This document shows, piece by piece, positions 43,287-56,800 of a DNA stretch of 64,000 nucleotides; the stretch's first letter is position 1, and each line of letters begins with the position of its first letter. The translations under genes and the position numbers were made by a program. The stretch comes from Glandiceps talaboti (taxonomy: Eukaryota > Hemichordata > Enteropneusta > Spengelidae): positions 7,707,975 through 7,771,974 of the forward strand of contig NC_135554.1 of NCBI RefSeq assembly GCF_964340395.1, in the 5' to 3' direction. The notes below the pieces were generated by a model. That model saw nothing but the letters and a program-made list of their open reading frames with translations, made no database searches and was not told where the DNA came from.

Positions 43287-43997
43287 GTCTTGTTTCGCTG
43301 ACATTAAATTTTGGATTTCATTTTGAATTTTGACTACGATTTTTGACTACGGACTTGACTTGCATTCTAATTGCAGGATGCTATATTTTACTGCACTATT
43401 TTACTGTACTTTTGTAGAACAATCCGTTGCATATATGATTTACAATTATTTTCATTTGATTGTGTATTTACTTTTATTTTACGGGTATTGAATGCATGTT
43501 TTTGAGACGAACATTTGGACTTTTATCATGTTTTACGACTTATGCTGTACATGTCGTCTTTTCGGATTTTTTTGTTCGTGACATTTTATTCTCTTGAGAT
43601 TTTTTTCATATATTTACAGGACTGATCACTACTGTCAATTACTGTATTCCATAATCAATATTTATATTAGACTACATCAAGTGCTATGTTTACTTTCATG
43701 TTTATTCAAGATATATATCAAGGTTACTATGCTATTTTAATCGCTTATTTGATTTCATAATTGGTTTACATTGTAATTTATTCTATGTATACATGTATTT
43801 ATCTCATATATATTTATATACTCTGTATTTAACATTCCTTGAGACGATTTTACCTGATTACCGATTACATATTGTATCTGTGCAACGGTGTTACTTAGTT
43901 GTTATAAAAAGAAAAACACAAAAACAAATTTACAAGAAAGCTTTGGCTATGCCACTCGTCATGTTTCTCCAGTTCTCAAGTCGCGGGTCGCTCCTTT
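43287..43997 (+). other. Non-coding 3' segment of the chromovirus
   Basis: About 0.7 kb between ORF3 and the polypurine tract. AT-rich, with no ORF worth reporting. Confidence 0.6.
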
Positions 43998-44014
43998 AGG
44001 AAAACGGGGGGTGG
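43998..44014 (+). other. Polypurine tract
   Basis: Purine-rich AGGAAAACGGGGGGTGG directly before the 3' LTR; plus-strand primer site. Confidence 0.8.
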
Positions 44015-44466
44015 TGTTACGATCCAAAATATCGTATTTCGGAATTATGGGAATAAATTCTACTTTTCGGCATTGTAGGCCATAGGTCAGAAATAGACTG
44101 GCGATGACGAAGCTGGGCAAACATGATGTAACTGAAATTCCCATGATTGGTTAGAGAAAAGTGCGTAATAACTTTTATGATGGCATGATCTTAGGGTGTG
44201 ACTTGCTATTTATATAGTCGTTGTGTAAATTCCATTGTATTCGAAGTATACTTAAGAGGAGAATAAAACATCCAGAATCAGGAGAGGAGCTCAAGAGAGA
44301 CGAGCTCTCGGGTAGGTGATTCTGGCAAGCCGAAATATCTTCTCAGTTGTGACTAATTCCCGACTTGGACCTGAACGATCCCGTACGAGAGTATGAGAGT
44401 GTGAGTGCTAGAGTGTAACGTCTGAACTATCCATACTTATACCGTTCAACTCTACGACACCCAACA
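44015..44466 (+). repeat. 3' LTR
   Basis: Same length (452 bp) as the 5' LTR and no difference found on reading the two side by side. Followed by the GTAT target duplication. Confidence 0.95.
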
Positions 44467-44699
44467 GTATTAAACTTTTCTTAAATATTTTCACCCTATT
44501 CAAATTTGAAATGATATTGTATTTTAAAGATGTGAAATGTTTGCCAAAAGAATTTGCCTTCAACTCCAAATCTCCCCTACCAATGATACTACCATGAGAC
44601 TATGATATGCAAATGTCCAACCAGTCTTTTAAAACTAAAATCACATGGGGATCCATGATGTCATCATGTTAAATGTTCGAGAGTAACGGGATTGAATAG

Positions 44700-44880
44700 A
44701 CAGAATAGTACGAAGATAATGTAGTACAGTATACGGTCCGTCGCCGGAACTAGACTAACCCTACACTTCCTCATAACTGCAATTTAACAGACATGTGTCA
44801 ACTTTTTTGTGTAATTTAAAGCTTACTATGTTGTCTAGAACTTCCCTAGGTAGAGATGAAACAGATCATATGGACTGCAG
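44700..44880 (-). pseudogene. Decayed relative of the 32.8-33.0 kb signal-peptide ORF
   Basis: On the minus strand, the stretches TGTTTCATCTCTACCT, ATAGTAAGCTTTAAATTACAC and TTAAATTGCAGTTATGAGGAAGTGTAGGG line up with 32.93-33.04 kb. The ATG is replaced by CTG and there are in-frame stops. Part of the duplicated block. Confidence 0.5.
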
Positions 44881-45357
44881 TAATGTTATACATGGATTAC
44901 TACATTTTTTAATCCAAGAGATCGTGAACTACTGCTGTCACGCTTTCTCTACGTCAAAAACTACATTATGTTATCGTAATGCGAACAAACCGACCTATCA
45001 TCGACAACAAGGACAGCCATAGCATATTCAGAAAAGTTACAATATATTGATCTCATTAAGACGAACATTTTATGTCAGTGTCAGTATATGCATCAGTTAT
45101 GCCTACCTATTCCATGGCCTTTGCATATTTGGTTCTGGAGAAAATGATGTACAAAGAGAACACCCCCCCCCCCCCCTGCAAACACACACGCAAAGGTAAA
45201 ACAACATGACCATATCCACTTAAGCCCATGTGTTTATGTCTGCAACTGCCATTTTAACTTCATAAAACTTGAACACAATGAGAAACTATCATATTTCAAA
45301 TTAAGACTGCTAACAGACTGTGCTGCACTAAATTTGTTTACATAGTGTTAATCATTA
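44881..45357. repeat. Segmental duplication block b, second copy
   Basis: Similar to 33050-33220: CCTACCTATTCCATGGCC versus CCTACCAATTCCATTACG, a C-run followed by AAACACACACG, and CATAGTGTTAATC just before the LINE insertion. Holds a poly-C run at about 45162-45176. Confidence 0.5.
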
Positions 45358-48300
45358 ACTGCTTTTGCTCTGACTTATCCATACAACAAACAGATGTAGA
45401 AACAGTGGTCACGACCTTTAACTCCTATCTGTCCAATCTCCTGGATAAATATGCTCCCCTAAAGAGTCGCACTATTGTCATTCGTCCGAACACAAAATGG
45501 TACACCACAGACATCAATGATGCACAAAAGCGAAGAAGACATGCTGAACAGAAATGGCGTAAAACAAAATTTGAAGTCCATCACCAGATCTACATTGAAG
45601 AAAGTCGCAAAGTAGGACAACTTATTCGTCAATCCAAAAAATCATACTATACTTCACTAGTGGAAGACAACAACAATGACCAAAAAGCTCTGTTCAAAAT
45701 CTTTTCCACACTTGCAGGATCTTCAAAGCATAACACTAATCTACCGAGTCATGACTCACCACAAGAACTCGCTGAACAATTTAGTGCTTACTTTATCGAC
45801 AAAATTGCAGATATACGCCGTAACTTGAATTCATTTGATTTTGGTGAAACCCAGGCTACATTTAACATCACGACCAATGCAACCTCCACATTCAACGAAT
45901 TCCAACTTTTCAGCCCAGATCATGTACACAAGATCATAACCAAATCGCCGTCTAAGTCCTGCAGTATTGATCCTATCCCAACATCTTTGTTCAAGAAATG
46001 TATCACAGAACTGGTACCGATTCTTACAGAAATCATTAATTCTTCTCTCCAGCAAGGCATTGTCCCTGATTCATTCAAATCGGCTGCCGTCATACCATTA
46101 CTGAAGAAATCATCGCTTGATTGTAATAACTTGAAAAACTACCGTCCAGTATATAATTTACCATTCTTCTCCAAGATCCGTGAAAAGGTTGTCGCAGCAC
46201 AGTTAAATGCATACATCTCAGACAATGCCTTGTGTGAACAATTCCAGTCCGCTTATAGAAAATACCACCCACAGCACCGAAACAGCGTTACTCAAAGTCC
46301 ATGATGATATCTGCACTTCACTTGATGCCGGCAAGAGTGTTCTGCTTGTCCTCCTCGATCTATCGGCGGCCTTTGACACTATCGACCATGATATCTTACT
46401 ATCACGATTATCTGACATCGGCATCAAAGGTACCCCCCTGAACTGGTTTGCATCATACCTCTCCAATTGTCAGCAATCTGTTCTAGTTAAGGATACTGTC
46501 TCTACCCCAACTCTTCTTCAATCAGGTGTTCCACGGGGATCGGTACTTGGTCCTCTACTCTTTTGCATTTACATCTCCTCACTTGGTCAGTTAATTCGGC
46601 AGCATAATCTTAACTTCCACCTATACGCAGATGACAGTCAACTCTACAATGCTCTTGCTCCATCAGGCATCTCTCTATCGGTTAGAAACATGGAAGCTGC
46701 TGCTAATGACATCAAGACGTGGATGACCAAGAATAAGCTCAAACTCAACGACGACAAAACTGAAGTCTTACTCATCACATCGAAAATCAGTCGACCTCAA
46801 AGTCCAACTATTGATAACATCCATATTGGCGAAAGTACAATTCAACCAGCCGAAACAGCTCGTAATATTGGTGTAACTTTCGATTCTCATCACACGTTAA
46901 AAAAGCACATATCCACAACATGTCAATCAAACTACCATTATCTCTTGAAAATTGGCTATATCCGTCCCTACCTCTCCAAATCTACTTGTCAGAAACTCGT
47001 CCAGGCAGTAATATCAAGCAATCTTGGCAATGGTAATGCCCTACTCTATGGCTTACCCAACGATCATATCAAACCACTCCAACATGTTCAAAACGCTGCA
47101 GCAAAAATCATCATGCGAGCCAGGAAATATGATCATGTATTAACACCACTCGTAAAGGAACTACACTGGCTACCAGTTCAGGACAGAATAAAGTTCAAAT
47201 TTTTGCTCATGACATACAAGTCCCTCAATGGACTCGCTCCAAGATACTTATCAGACCTTCTTCACTGGAAAACAGCGCTAGCTACGAGAACACTGCGATC
47301 AACAAATAAACATCTCCTATATGTACCTAAGTACAAGGTGGAATCTTATGGAGGAAGATCGTTTTCTTCTGCTGCGCCTCGTCTGTGGATTGAACTACCA
47401 ACTGAAATTCGCGAACAAGTTACAATTAGCACATTTAAAAAACACTTAAAGACTTACCTGTTTTCTAAAACATTTTGACTGTACATCGCCTTTGAACTCT
47501 TGTCATAGTGGAATTGGCGCTATATACAGCTGAATCATCGAGGGATCGCCGAACGACTGTGCCTATCATACACATTTTATGTTCCCTAAGAACAATTTAG
47601 ATAGATAAGAAACAGGCTTCCCACAGACCACTCAATACAAATATAAACAACATCATCCGACCCCTACTGATACACAGACACACTCATCGTCCTCGGCACA
47701 AACAAGCTATTGAAAGTCATCACATTGCAGGATTAGATTTTGACACATACAAGTGTATTGATTCAAAGTTGCAAGTGACCTCCATGCTTACAGCACACTG
47801 ACTCTCACATTGAAAGACGTAAATTCATATAATTTTCAATAATACTTGCTGAACCATCGATGGTTTTAGCCTACGTATTACCTATTAGCTTGGTATTAGT
47901 GACTGTAACTGAACTTGAAGTGTGTCCTGCATGTAGTGAGTATCTGTTACGTACGATTAACGTGTTGCTTCATGCTTGACAGTATGCCGCAACATCAAAC
48001 CATGGAAGTGTGGGTTATACTTCCATGATCAAACTTAGGGGCCGTGTCATTTTAAAACTGACGCACAAGAAACGCAATTTCTTCGTTTTCGTTTTAATGG
48101 CACGTTTCCATAATTTATACACAGTTGATTTTGACTGTCGCACCACGACAGTGATGTACACGTTATAGCGGCTTTCACAGTCATGCATGTTTCAACTATC
48201 ACTTGGAAACATCTACAAATCTGTTTGGAATTACTAAACTACTGCTGAATAATTATTTCACATGTTTCAGGCGATCGAACTTTTTGGTTTTCACGTTAAT

Positions 48301-49605
48301 AGAAGGATTGAATCAACATCAGTCGAACGATCAACTTGTTGTTAGTACTGAAAAAACGTTCGCAATACCACGCTATCTACGACAATTTAGTCGAAGTTTA
48401 GAGGTCACGTCAAACGTGACATCTCATCATCGGTAATTTCCGGATTTACATTTGTATTCGTTTCACTTTATACCCAAACGTGGCCTAACTTAGAACCTTA
48501 GGAGCATTTTAGCGATGCCCCCTCCATAGTCTATTCAACTCAATTATCGTGAATGTCCTATAAGTGTTGCCACTGCGATTGAACGATCGGCTTGTACCAT
48601 GGCACCTTTGGTAATTTTCGTTGACAAGGTCACATGTCGTTACGTACTGCAGTGTTGTTGTTTATATTTGCTTACGTTGGACCTCATCGTGTCTAAACAG
48701 CCTACCCGTCTAGAATTTGGCATAAGGTAATCCTCAAAGCTAGAGTTGCAGGTACAAGAAAACAAACAATGTCTGCATTACATGTTCAGTGTAACCCCTT
48801 GCTTTGGCAGTCGGTTTACGTGTATCATCCAAGTCGGAAGAAATTGGTTGACGTGTGCGTCCAAGTATCATCATTTATACTATAGTCGGGACGACAAAAC
48901 AAACCGTAAAAAGTCTTTTGATTTCAGGAACTTCTGTTTAACGTGAAAACCAAAAAGTTCGATCGCCTGAAATAATTATTCAGCAATAGTTTAGTAATTC
49001 CAAACAGATTTGTAGATGTTTTCAAGTGATATTGAAACATGAATGACTGTGAAAGCCGCTAACGTGTTCATCACTGTCGTAGTGCGACAGTCAAAACATG
49101 GAAGTTGAAACAATATCAATGACGTTTTGATTTCCCGCAGTGCCGATATCTTTGAAACCCCACTTACAGATCCCACTGGTGAAATTTATGCAAAATAATG
49201 TTGTGAAGATCACAGTTATCACGATGTGTCTAGTTCCCTCAAACGGGACGGGTCAACGCAACCGATAGTATGAGCACGAATGCATCGTATATCATTGATG
49301 AGTGGAATTTTAAGTGGGTCCCTTTTATTGTGTATACATGTACTTCCATTTATCCTAATATATGACAGTCGGTTTGCATGGTTCCATGTGGTGATATGTG
49401 TGTGCACATACAGTGCCTGCTTGTCGGCAGAAGTGTTGTGTTGTTTACATTTGTAATGAATGGTCTTGGGAAGCCTGTTTCTTATCTAACTAAATCGGTC
49501 TTGGGGAACATAAAATGTGTATGATACGCACAGTCGTTCGGCGATCCCTCGATGATTCAGCTGTAAATTGCATCGATTGATTGATTGATTGATTTGTAAT
49601 GTGAT
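45358..49605 (+). mobile_element. 5'-truncated LINE (CR1/L2-like) split by a foldback element
   Basis: The reverse transcriptase region lies in two overlapping frames: 45358-46304 (EN-RT linker, NYRPVYNLPFFSKI) and 46207-47478 (HSTETALL, LLDLSAAFDTIDH, SGVPRGSVLGPLLF, catalytic YADD, C-terminal LHWLPVQDRIKFK and LNGLAPRYLSDLL). A frameshift at about 46262 breaks the ORF. The 3' UTR (GAATTGGCGCTATATA) is interrupted at 47527 by foldback element II and resumes at 49564, ending in (TGAT)n repeats at about 49575-49594, typical of this group. The endonuclease is missing. Confidence 0.85.
47527..49563. mobile_element. Foldback DNA element II, TA target site
   Basis: Inverted ends start CAGCTGAATCATCGAGGG and stay about 95% alike for 60 bp, with weaker similarity further in. 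A second inner inverted pair lies at about 48123-48297 and 48946-49110, with a GTCGCACCACGAC palindrome. TA flanks both sides. No transposase was recognised in the middle. The element sits in the 3' UTR of the LINE, so it is younger than that insertion. The inner arm also occurs at 20130-20610. Confidence 0.75.
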
Positions 49606-49679
49606 ATTTTCTGGACTAGCAAATTTCTAAATATATAAGTCTTACATCACTCGATATATTTTAGACTTCATCCGATGTT

Positions 49680-50010
49680 TGTAAATTATGCAATATTTTC
49701 TTTATAATACTTCCCTAATGTCATAAAATATGACAAAATGTTGATATTATTTTTTCTGAAAGATTGATATTTTTTACTTCCAATGTTAACAATCACGAAA
49801 AGGGTCAGATGAACTGTTACTATATTTAATGAGTCATAAACCTTAGCCTAAAGTAATGATTTACAACCCTCTCGATATGTTTACGACTTGTATCTCTGTC
49901 GTAGTACGTACGTAGGGAGTGGTAATGGGTCAGGGGTTATAGACAACACAAGAACGGTAAAATTAGACCTACGTGAAATTACTGTTTGAAATAATTATTT
50001 ACATTATCGA
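49680..50010. repeat. Segmental duplication block c, second copy
   Basis: Matches 33290-33560 in the same orientation: TATAATACTTCCCTAAT, GTCAG, GTGGTAATGGGTCA and GAAATTACTGTTT. Confidence 0.6.
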
Positions 50011-50399
50011 TGTGCATTAGTCTCTGTGTATTCGTTTATATATATGAGATAACTTCTTTTTAGTGGGCATCAGTTTTCCACCAATGTTTATTTTGTTCAC
50101 TTTGAAGTTTTGACTGTGTAGGAATGAAATATTCAGTATCTACGATGGTTTCTTTTCATGACACCATGGCGAGCCTTATTCCCCCTCACTGTATTCACCA
50201 ATTATTCATACCTTGCATCTGCATTAGTGTAAAGCAACGCTTTAATGTATCATAAATGGTTGTTATACACTAGCTTTTCTGTAATTTTGCCAAGGATGGA
50301 GTCACACTTTATATTGCAAACAAAAAATCAATGTCCCCACGTGTCGTAAAATTAAATACTAGTAGATTACGTTTTTAAATCGGATTTCGATGTGGAGTT

Positions 50400-51000
50400 T
50401 GTTAGCATGGCCATTTTAAGGTAACCTATCTTCAGAATCCAAGCTTCAAATTTAATATAACTTGGTGTACATATCACCCATCATTGTGCATATATGTCTG
50501 TTGACATAACTTGAACTTTTAATTAGTGATTTGAATAATTAATGATCTTCCTTATTTAAGCTAAACTTCAGAATTAATGCGGACAATGCCATACAATTTG
50601 ACAAAAATACAAACAGTAACAACAAAGCACACGTATCCTATAAAACCTGTTAGCATGAATTTAAAAGGTTTTAATGACGTTTCGGTAATTAGGCTATATC
50701 TTAAAATGCAAACTACAAATTTTATTTAAGTTGGTACATCCATCAACCATAACAAATCAAACACCTTGGTTATAGTTTTTGTATATAGTTTTTAATTGTA
50801 ATGTGTAATTTGAATAAATGATTATTATGATAATTAGTCAATATCTTTAGAATATAAGCTTTAAACTTCAGATAAGATAGTACATGTATTGATGAAAAAT
50901 AACATGTATCCTTTAAAGCTTGATGTAACTTAAAATCTTAATGAATGTCTAATGTGCATAATTATTTTTCGATAATTAAACAATATGCTCACTATGCTAG
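50400..51000 (-). repeat. Decayed cores of the hairpin-ended family, reverse orientation
   Basis: CGGTAATTAGGCTATATCTTA and CAACCATAACAAAT read as the reverse complement of the ~150-bp core. Several worn units; no terminal hairpin. Confidence 0.55.
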
Positions 51001-51589
51001 CTTCACATTTCTTACAGTTTCAACTATTTATCGTGTGTAATAACTGTTGTTTAGAATTGTGCATACCATCAATGTGTGTGAGACAAAAATCTGTGGTCTA
51101 GCTCTTACGCGTACGTAAGAGCTCTACTTTGCGTATTTAGTTTAAATCTGGTTATATGTTAATAGTAGAGAGGTTGTATAATCCAGCGTTGGTAATCTTG
51201 GATCTTAGATCCCTAAAAAACACAGTAATGCAAACAATATAACATCAGCATCGCCTAGGTTCATCTTGAACTAGAATCTAACGTAATTACAGTGCATTTC
51301 AAGTATGTTGTGTTATTGATACGTAATTAGAAATAAAAATAGAACTAGATATTTGGAGTGTATACTTTTGCCAAAAGTAATGACCAATCCTCCCTTCCTA
51401 CTGCCCACACTGTGAGAATGAACTATTCCTCGGTAATGTTTTATTTTTGTTTTATTCAGTAGTAGAATAAAGGTATCGAAGTGAAACATATTTTAAAAGG
51501 ACAGTATAACAATTCATACATTGATGGGAGCTCAATACAAATCACTGGCGTGGCACTAAATCATGTGTATCGAATACGGGCAGAGTAGA

Positions 51590-52293
51590 AATCAGTCAGG
51601 TAGAGTGCTATATGATTTGAATATCAATATATACGCTTGAGTACACGTGAATTGGTTTATCAACTTTGTCTCTAAGGTCACACAAAGGTCACACAATAGC
51701 ATGGGGTCAGGTCTACTTCTGGTCTGTAGTTTACTTTCTAGCGTCTCTCGCGATGTAACTATTTACATAGCATAGTAATATGTCATTGCATTGTGTTACG
51801 CTATAAATAAATCAACGGGGGAATGAAAGGGAAGTGGGTATTCAGAGCATTGTGTGTTACGAGCTGTAGTGTAATGTAGTCATAGTGTTGTGCCATGATC
51901 AGCTACTTCTAACTTTGGTATTCGGAAAGAAGAAACACTGATAACATAACTTACATTGGTATAAAATAGCGTGTGTGAAAACTCTAAATAAGTTTTCAAT
52001 GGGTGTTATTAGTCTCTACTTTCAAATCAATTGAATTTGAAAACGAGAAATATCAGAGATTTTAATGTATTCAGCATGGCAGTTTACCTAGGCAATTGTC
52101 GTCAGCGATGACTTCAAGAATGTTCTCATAAATATCAGTAATACTTTACATGTACTTAAACATTTTTTTTCAATCGACACAAGTGTACATCCATTATACC
52201 AATATCAAGTGTTACTTACTTCCTGTAATCTCTAGCTGTTAGGTCATTATCATTTGGAAATAAAGTCATTATGTTTCTAGCAACACTACGAGC

Positions 52294-52382
<89 letters not shown>

Positions 52383-52500
52383 CCGTTATTCAACCTCTAC
52401 CTCACACCATCCTACCTTCTAATGTGCCTAGCCAAAACAGTTATGATCAAACGATTATCCTTGGAAGCGTATTCTGCATGAACTAAAGAACGTGTGAACC
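51590..52500. repeat. Segmental duplication block a, second copy
   Basis: Collinear with 29097-29690; includes an extra (CA)n(CT)n tract at 52293-52380. Short Ser/Leu and Thr/His repeat frames over the tract are artefacts. Confidence 0.6.
52293..52380. repeat. (CA)n(CT)n compound microsatellite
   Basis: About 18 CA units followed directly by about 25 CT units. Confidence 0.98.
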
Positions 52501-52599
52501 ACAGAACATATCCGGGTGTGTGCGGATGTGAACGATTCATAGTATTTACCATATACATACGTTGCTCGATCAACTATAAGCTATTGTCAATACTCAACG

Positions 52600-52790
52600 A
52601 GACCTCATTCCAACGCAGTACTGAGTGTTAGCGTTGTGAATTGAAATGTTAATGTCTAGCGGTGGTTAAAAAAATATGTAGACTCATTGTCGAACTGTAT
52701 GACTGGTTGGTTATTAACTCCATCGTCACTGTCAACTGTGAGTGCACCCTACACTAGTCTAGTTCCTCATGACGGACCGTATGTATTCCA
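52600..52790. repeat. Segmental duplication block b, third copy
   Basis: Matches 32780-32950 (CGCAGTACTGAGTGTTAGC, GTGGTTAAAA, TGACTGGTTGGTTATTAACT). The minus strand still reads NNQPVIQFDN as in the signal-peptide ORF at 32.8-33.0 kb, but no full ORF survives. Confidence 0.55.
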
Positions 52791-53589
52791 TACTGCCATA
52801 TGTTCACACTGTTCTGTCGAGTAAACCCCTTCATTCAAGCCGTTAACTGTGGTTCAATCCCTTGGTGGACAAAGCACAAACAGCACATGTCTATTGATGT
52901 GAATTCCACTAAATACATTACACACCTTTATCTTTAACCTTGCTAAATATAGAACAATTTCGTATCCTAGTATAAACAAACGAGACAATAATGACAAATT
53001 CATCGTTTTGTATCGCACATCCTCAAAACTAACAGACGTTCGATTTTGGTCAGTGAACCACATTTTTGACATGAAACCAACAAGTTTCTAGGATTGAACC
53101 CACCTAAACATAAACATTTGAAATACTTGTTGTGGTATAAATGATAAAACATCGTGCCCGGGCTTCGATCGTCCAAAGTCTCTAGTAGAGCTGCAGTATT
53201 TCCTTGGCTATTCATATAGTGACGTACACATTCAAAGTTCATCGTCTACATATATATGTGACATTGAACTGACCACATACGCTAGCTCGCCTAGCCTAGG
53301 TCCCAGCATGCAGTGTGTTTTAGGTAATGTAACGATAATGTTTGCTGAATAAAGAGAACGTGACGCCTAGACAAATTCTTTTATCGTTGTCTCGTTCATC
53401 GTACTAAAGCACATCTTGATCATGATCTCGTAATGATGCTTTCAAAAATACTGGGTACTGGATTACAGTGAGCACTGTGATTTTTTTTCTAATGAGTAGT
53501 TACTAGGTTCTTAAAGATTGCAAAGGGAGGGACATTGTAAAGTTTTACCATTGTGATTTAGGATGAATTGGCTGCGACCTTACCTTTAA

Positions 53590-53850
53590 ATGATCAGAGC
53601 TTCACTTTTGTTGCACTAAATATGAGAGTTCAGATTGGTTCAATGGTGATGAACGTATTCCCTCTTGGCTGTTATTACCCCTAAGAATGGAAGGAGAGAA
53701 GAACGGAGTGATGACGATGTAGAGTCAAGTCCAACAAGTACATGGTATAGGTCATATAACTACCTAGATATAAATCCCTGTCATGTGAGGACTAGATTTT
53801 GTTCTCACCACAATCACACTGTGGCACTTGTTAAACAAACATAAATTTCA
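53590..53850. repeat. Segmental duplication block d, second copy
   Basis: Matches 35400-35650, including TTCTCACCACAATCACACTGT. Confidence 0.6.
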
Positions 53851-53899
53851 TCATTGCTCCGTTGACGGGGTTTACCAACTAAGCTTGGCTCTACTTTTT

Positions 53900-56800
53900 T
53901 AATCATGACGTCAAGTGAAACCAGGAATCAATGTAGTCGGAAGGATATAATTTTGCATGTGACTGTTTCCGTGCAAATATCTGTCAACCGAAATATTTGC
54001 ACATCTGGTTTGCAGTTTTGTCAGTCCAAAGCTGACAAAAGACCGGAGTTCGAGTTGTTTCTGTTTCAGTCCCTTGTTTTTTTTTGTTTTTTTTAGATAA
54101 CTTGCATGTTTAGCTGTGTTTCAGATAAGGACATACAGACAGAAGGGAACTAATGAGTTAGTTTAAGTGTTAGATAAATATTCCAATGACAGTAAATTAT
54201 CATGTTTATACTGTAATGTATGACACTCCAATACATTAAATGCTTAAGAGTTTAATTATTGTTAAAAGTGGGTTGCTGCTCCCCTAATCTAGTTTAGCTG
54301 CTTTTATTCAGCATGTGTATCGACACGAATACTGGGTCCCCACTCGTAATACGGGTACATGTTATGTATTACATGTGTCACATATAACAATTTCAAACCA
54401 TAACAAGTCAGATAAAATGTACAACGTCTCATCTGGGACTTATATTCAAGAAATGGACATTATGTAAATTAATGGTATATTCAAAACAGTACCATTGATT
54501 GGTATTGTTTATCACTCAGCCATATCCGGGAATTGGAATTGGTGATATGACCTTGAAGAATGGCCTCAGTGGCCGGGGCGCTTACTCCCACGGACACTGC
54601 AGATGAAAAACAGATGTGCACTTTATACTTACTGTGTGTTTTTAATGTCTACAGTAGACGGACAGTTACTGCTGTCTTTGGTACACCTGTATCGATTGCA
54701 GCTATATCAACTTACAAATAGCTTGAGTGTTAAAATAGCACCTTGGTAACTTACTAAACTTTGGAATATCGTAGCAAGTGCACTAACATGATTGTATTCT
54801 GCCATTTTGAAGATGTCATGCAAGTATAAAATCGGATACTTCTGACGGGACTTTACCTTTATTTAAAGAAATAATTTAGATGATTAAGTTTGTTTTAGGA
54901 TTCGTGTAGGATACATAGAATATAGAATATACACAACTTAGAGGATATCGCAATGACAATATACATAAATTATTGAAAATAAAGTATAAATATTTGAATG
55001 CAGTAATCTGGTTACATTTGCTATCGTTACTCTAAATATTTATTAAACGTTTATTTATATAGTATACAAACAAAATTATGCTGAAGAGACATAACACCTT
55101 ACTTCCCGGTTCAAAGGTTATAGATGTAATTGTGCACACGATAACTGACTGGAATTATTTCCCAGGGCAGAGGATCTAATGCATACATAACATGGTATCG
55201 TCAAGTGTTATCATATCGGTGTCGTCATATAATTTGTATAATATTCTTCTTCTGCTATCTCTCTCAGACGACATAAAATGCCAATATGGTTTTGATTAGC
55301 TGTCATGTATTCAAGACTGTTTTGTGAATAATATATGCTCATACTCCATTACTGTCGTCACACAGGCCAAAATTAAAGTAAACAACACACTGTTTGAAAG
55401 ATCAAGGGAGACAGATCATTGTCATAAGATTTAAATCTCGAAAATGTATCATTAAATTCTAATAGTTTACAGTTACAACTTTCACCTCTTTTCGCGTTTT
55501 TGTCTCACGTTATGGTTGACAAGCAGTTTTCACTTGGAAAACATAAATTGGCTTAGACAGCTGTAGGCCAGAAATACACTTCCTGTTTTAGTCACTTGTA
55601 TTGGGATGTGCTGAGATGGTCCTCTGAATATAGATTACGTACACAATATGGACATTGCACAAGATGTTGACAACCAACTGTGTCAGGAATCCTACTTTTA
55701 AGACATCTTAAAATGTTAATACGTGATTGTTGGAAGGATATCTATCATCGTGACCGCTCTTTTACATATTAACATATTCACAATACATATTCACGCATCG
55801 TGTCTCGCTGTGTAAATAAAAGACACTGTCAGCCATGTTTATTATTTGTGTAGTTGTGTAGCTGCGTGACACTTGTCACACCAAACACGTAAACATATCT
55901 TGCGGCTTGTGTCACTTTGAAATTATAGAACAATATATTTCAATTATCGAATGCCAAAAACAAAAGATAAAAAATTACTTATAATTAAGAATATGGAGAA
56001 TATTGGCGAATGGGTGGTTGAAGAAGTACAGGCACTGTGACCAGCTTACAGCTGTTTTATGGTTAACTGCCAAACAATGAAAATAATACCTACCTAAGAG
56101 ACTTTGATCCTATCTCAAAAGAACTCTCTTCAGTTGGATTTCAGCTTGCCGAGTGTAACGCCCACAGAGAAAAAAATTGTCGTTACCAGTGCACAACACG
56201 CATACGGAAGGGCTCGTTACCAGTGCACAGCATACATACAGAAGGACATGAGTGGGTGAGACGATGATCACGCATTGACGGTAACTATAGTTATCTGTCG
56301 ATCAAGCGACGATACACGACATTTGAGTATAATTCACATTCACTGATGAATACAATTATTATGGAGATCATCCCCATTCGTCCTGGTTGGATAAGGACAA
56401 TATATAAAGGTCATCTTTGGCGAAGGTTGTACGTCTGTAGTCAAACAATGCCTTCTAATAATATCTTTTACTTTATTGACCTGCGACATGTTAAAGGGTA
56501 GCTATTTGCATTTTTAGATCTGTGTTGATGTAAACGCAATCATTTGTCGTAGGTTGCATCCATCGGGTTGATTTTAACGACATGACGATAAGTTTGGGAT
56601 ATTAAGCATACCAAAGTCCATCTAAATTATCTCAGATACATATGTATTTGGATACAAAGTGAACAAAATATGCCCTGATTTAGAGCTAGTCATCACTTAT
56701 ATCTATCTTTATAATACCAGCTAATCATACGGATATTACAGCTTTGGACAGTTTCAAACACAACATGTGTGGCAGCTAGAGCTCGATGTGATGAGGATGT

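Larger units (their letters stand above)
36307..44466 (+). mobile_element. Complete Ty3/Gypsy chromovirus LTR retrotransposon
   Basis: 8160 bp: two 452-bp LTRs that look identical on reading, TG...CA ends, a 4-bp GTAT target duplication (36303-36306 and 44467-44470), a tRNA primer-binding site, gag, pol in the order PR-RT-RH-IN with a C-terminal chromodomain, a third ORF, and a polypurine tract. No stop or frameshift breaks gag, pol or ORF3. This looks like a recent, possibly competent insertion. The chromodomain puts it in the chromovirus branch; the membrane-type third ORF is unusual there. Confidence 0.95.

Noticed and set aside
54671-54721. Short minus segment with ACAG and GTAAGT flanks and Cys residues (CTKDSSNC)
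   Set aside because: Very short, and frames do not agree clearly with both splice sites.
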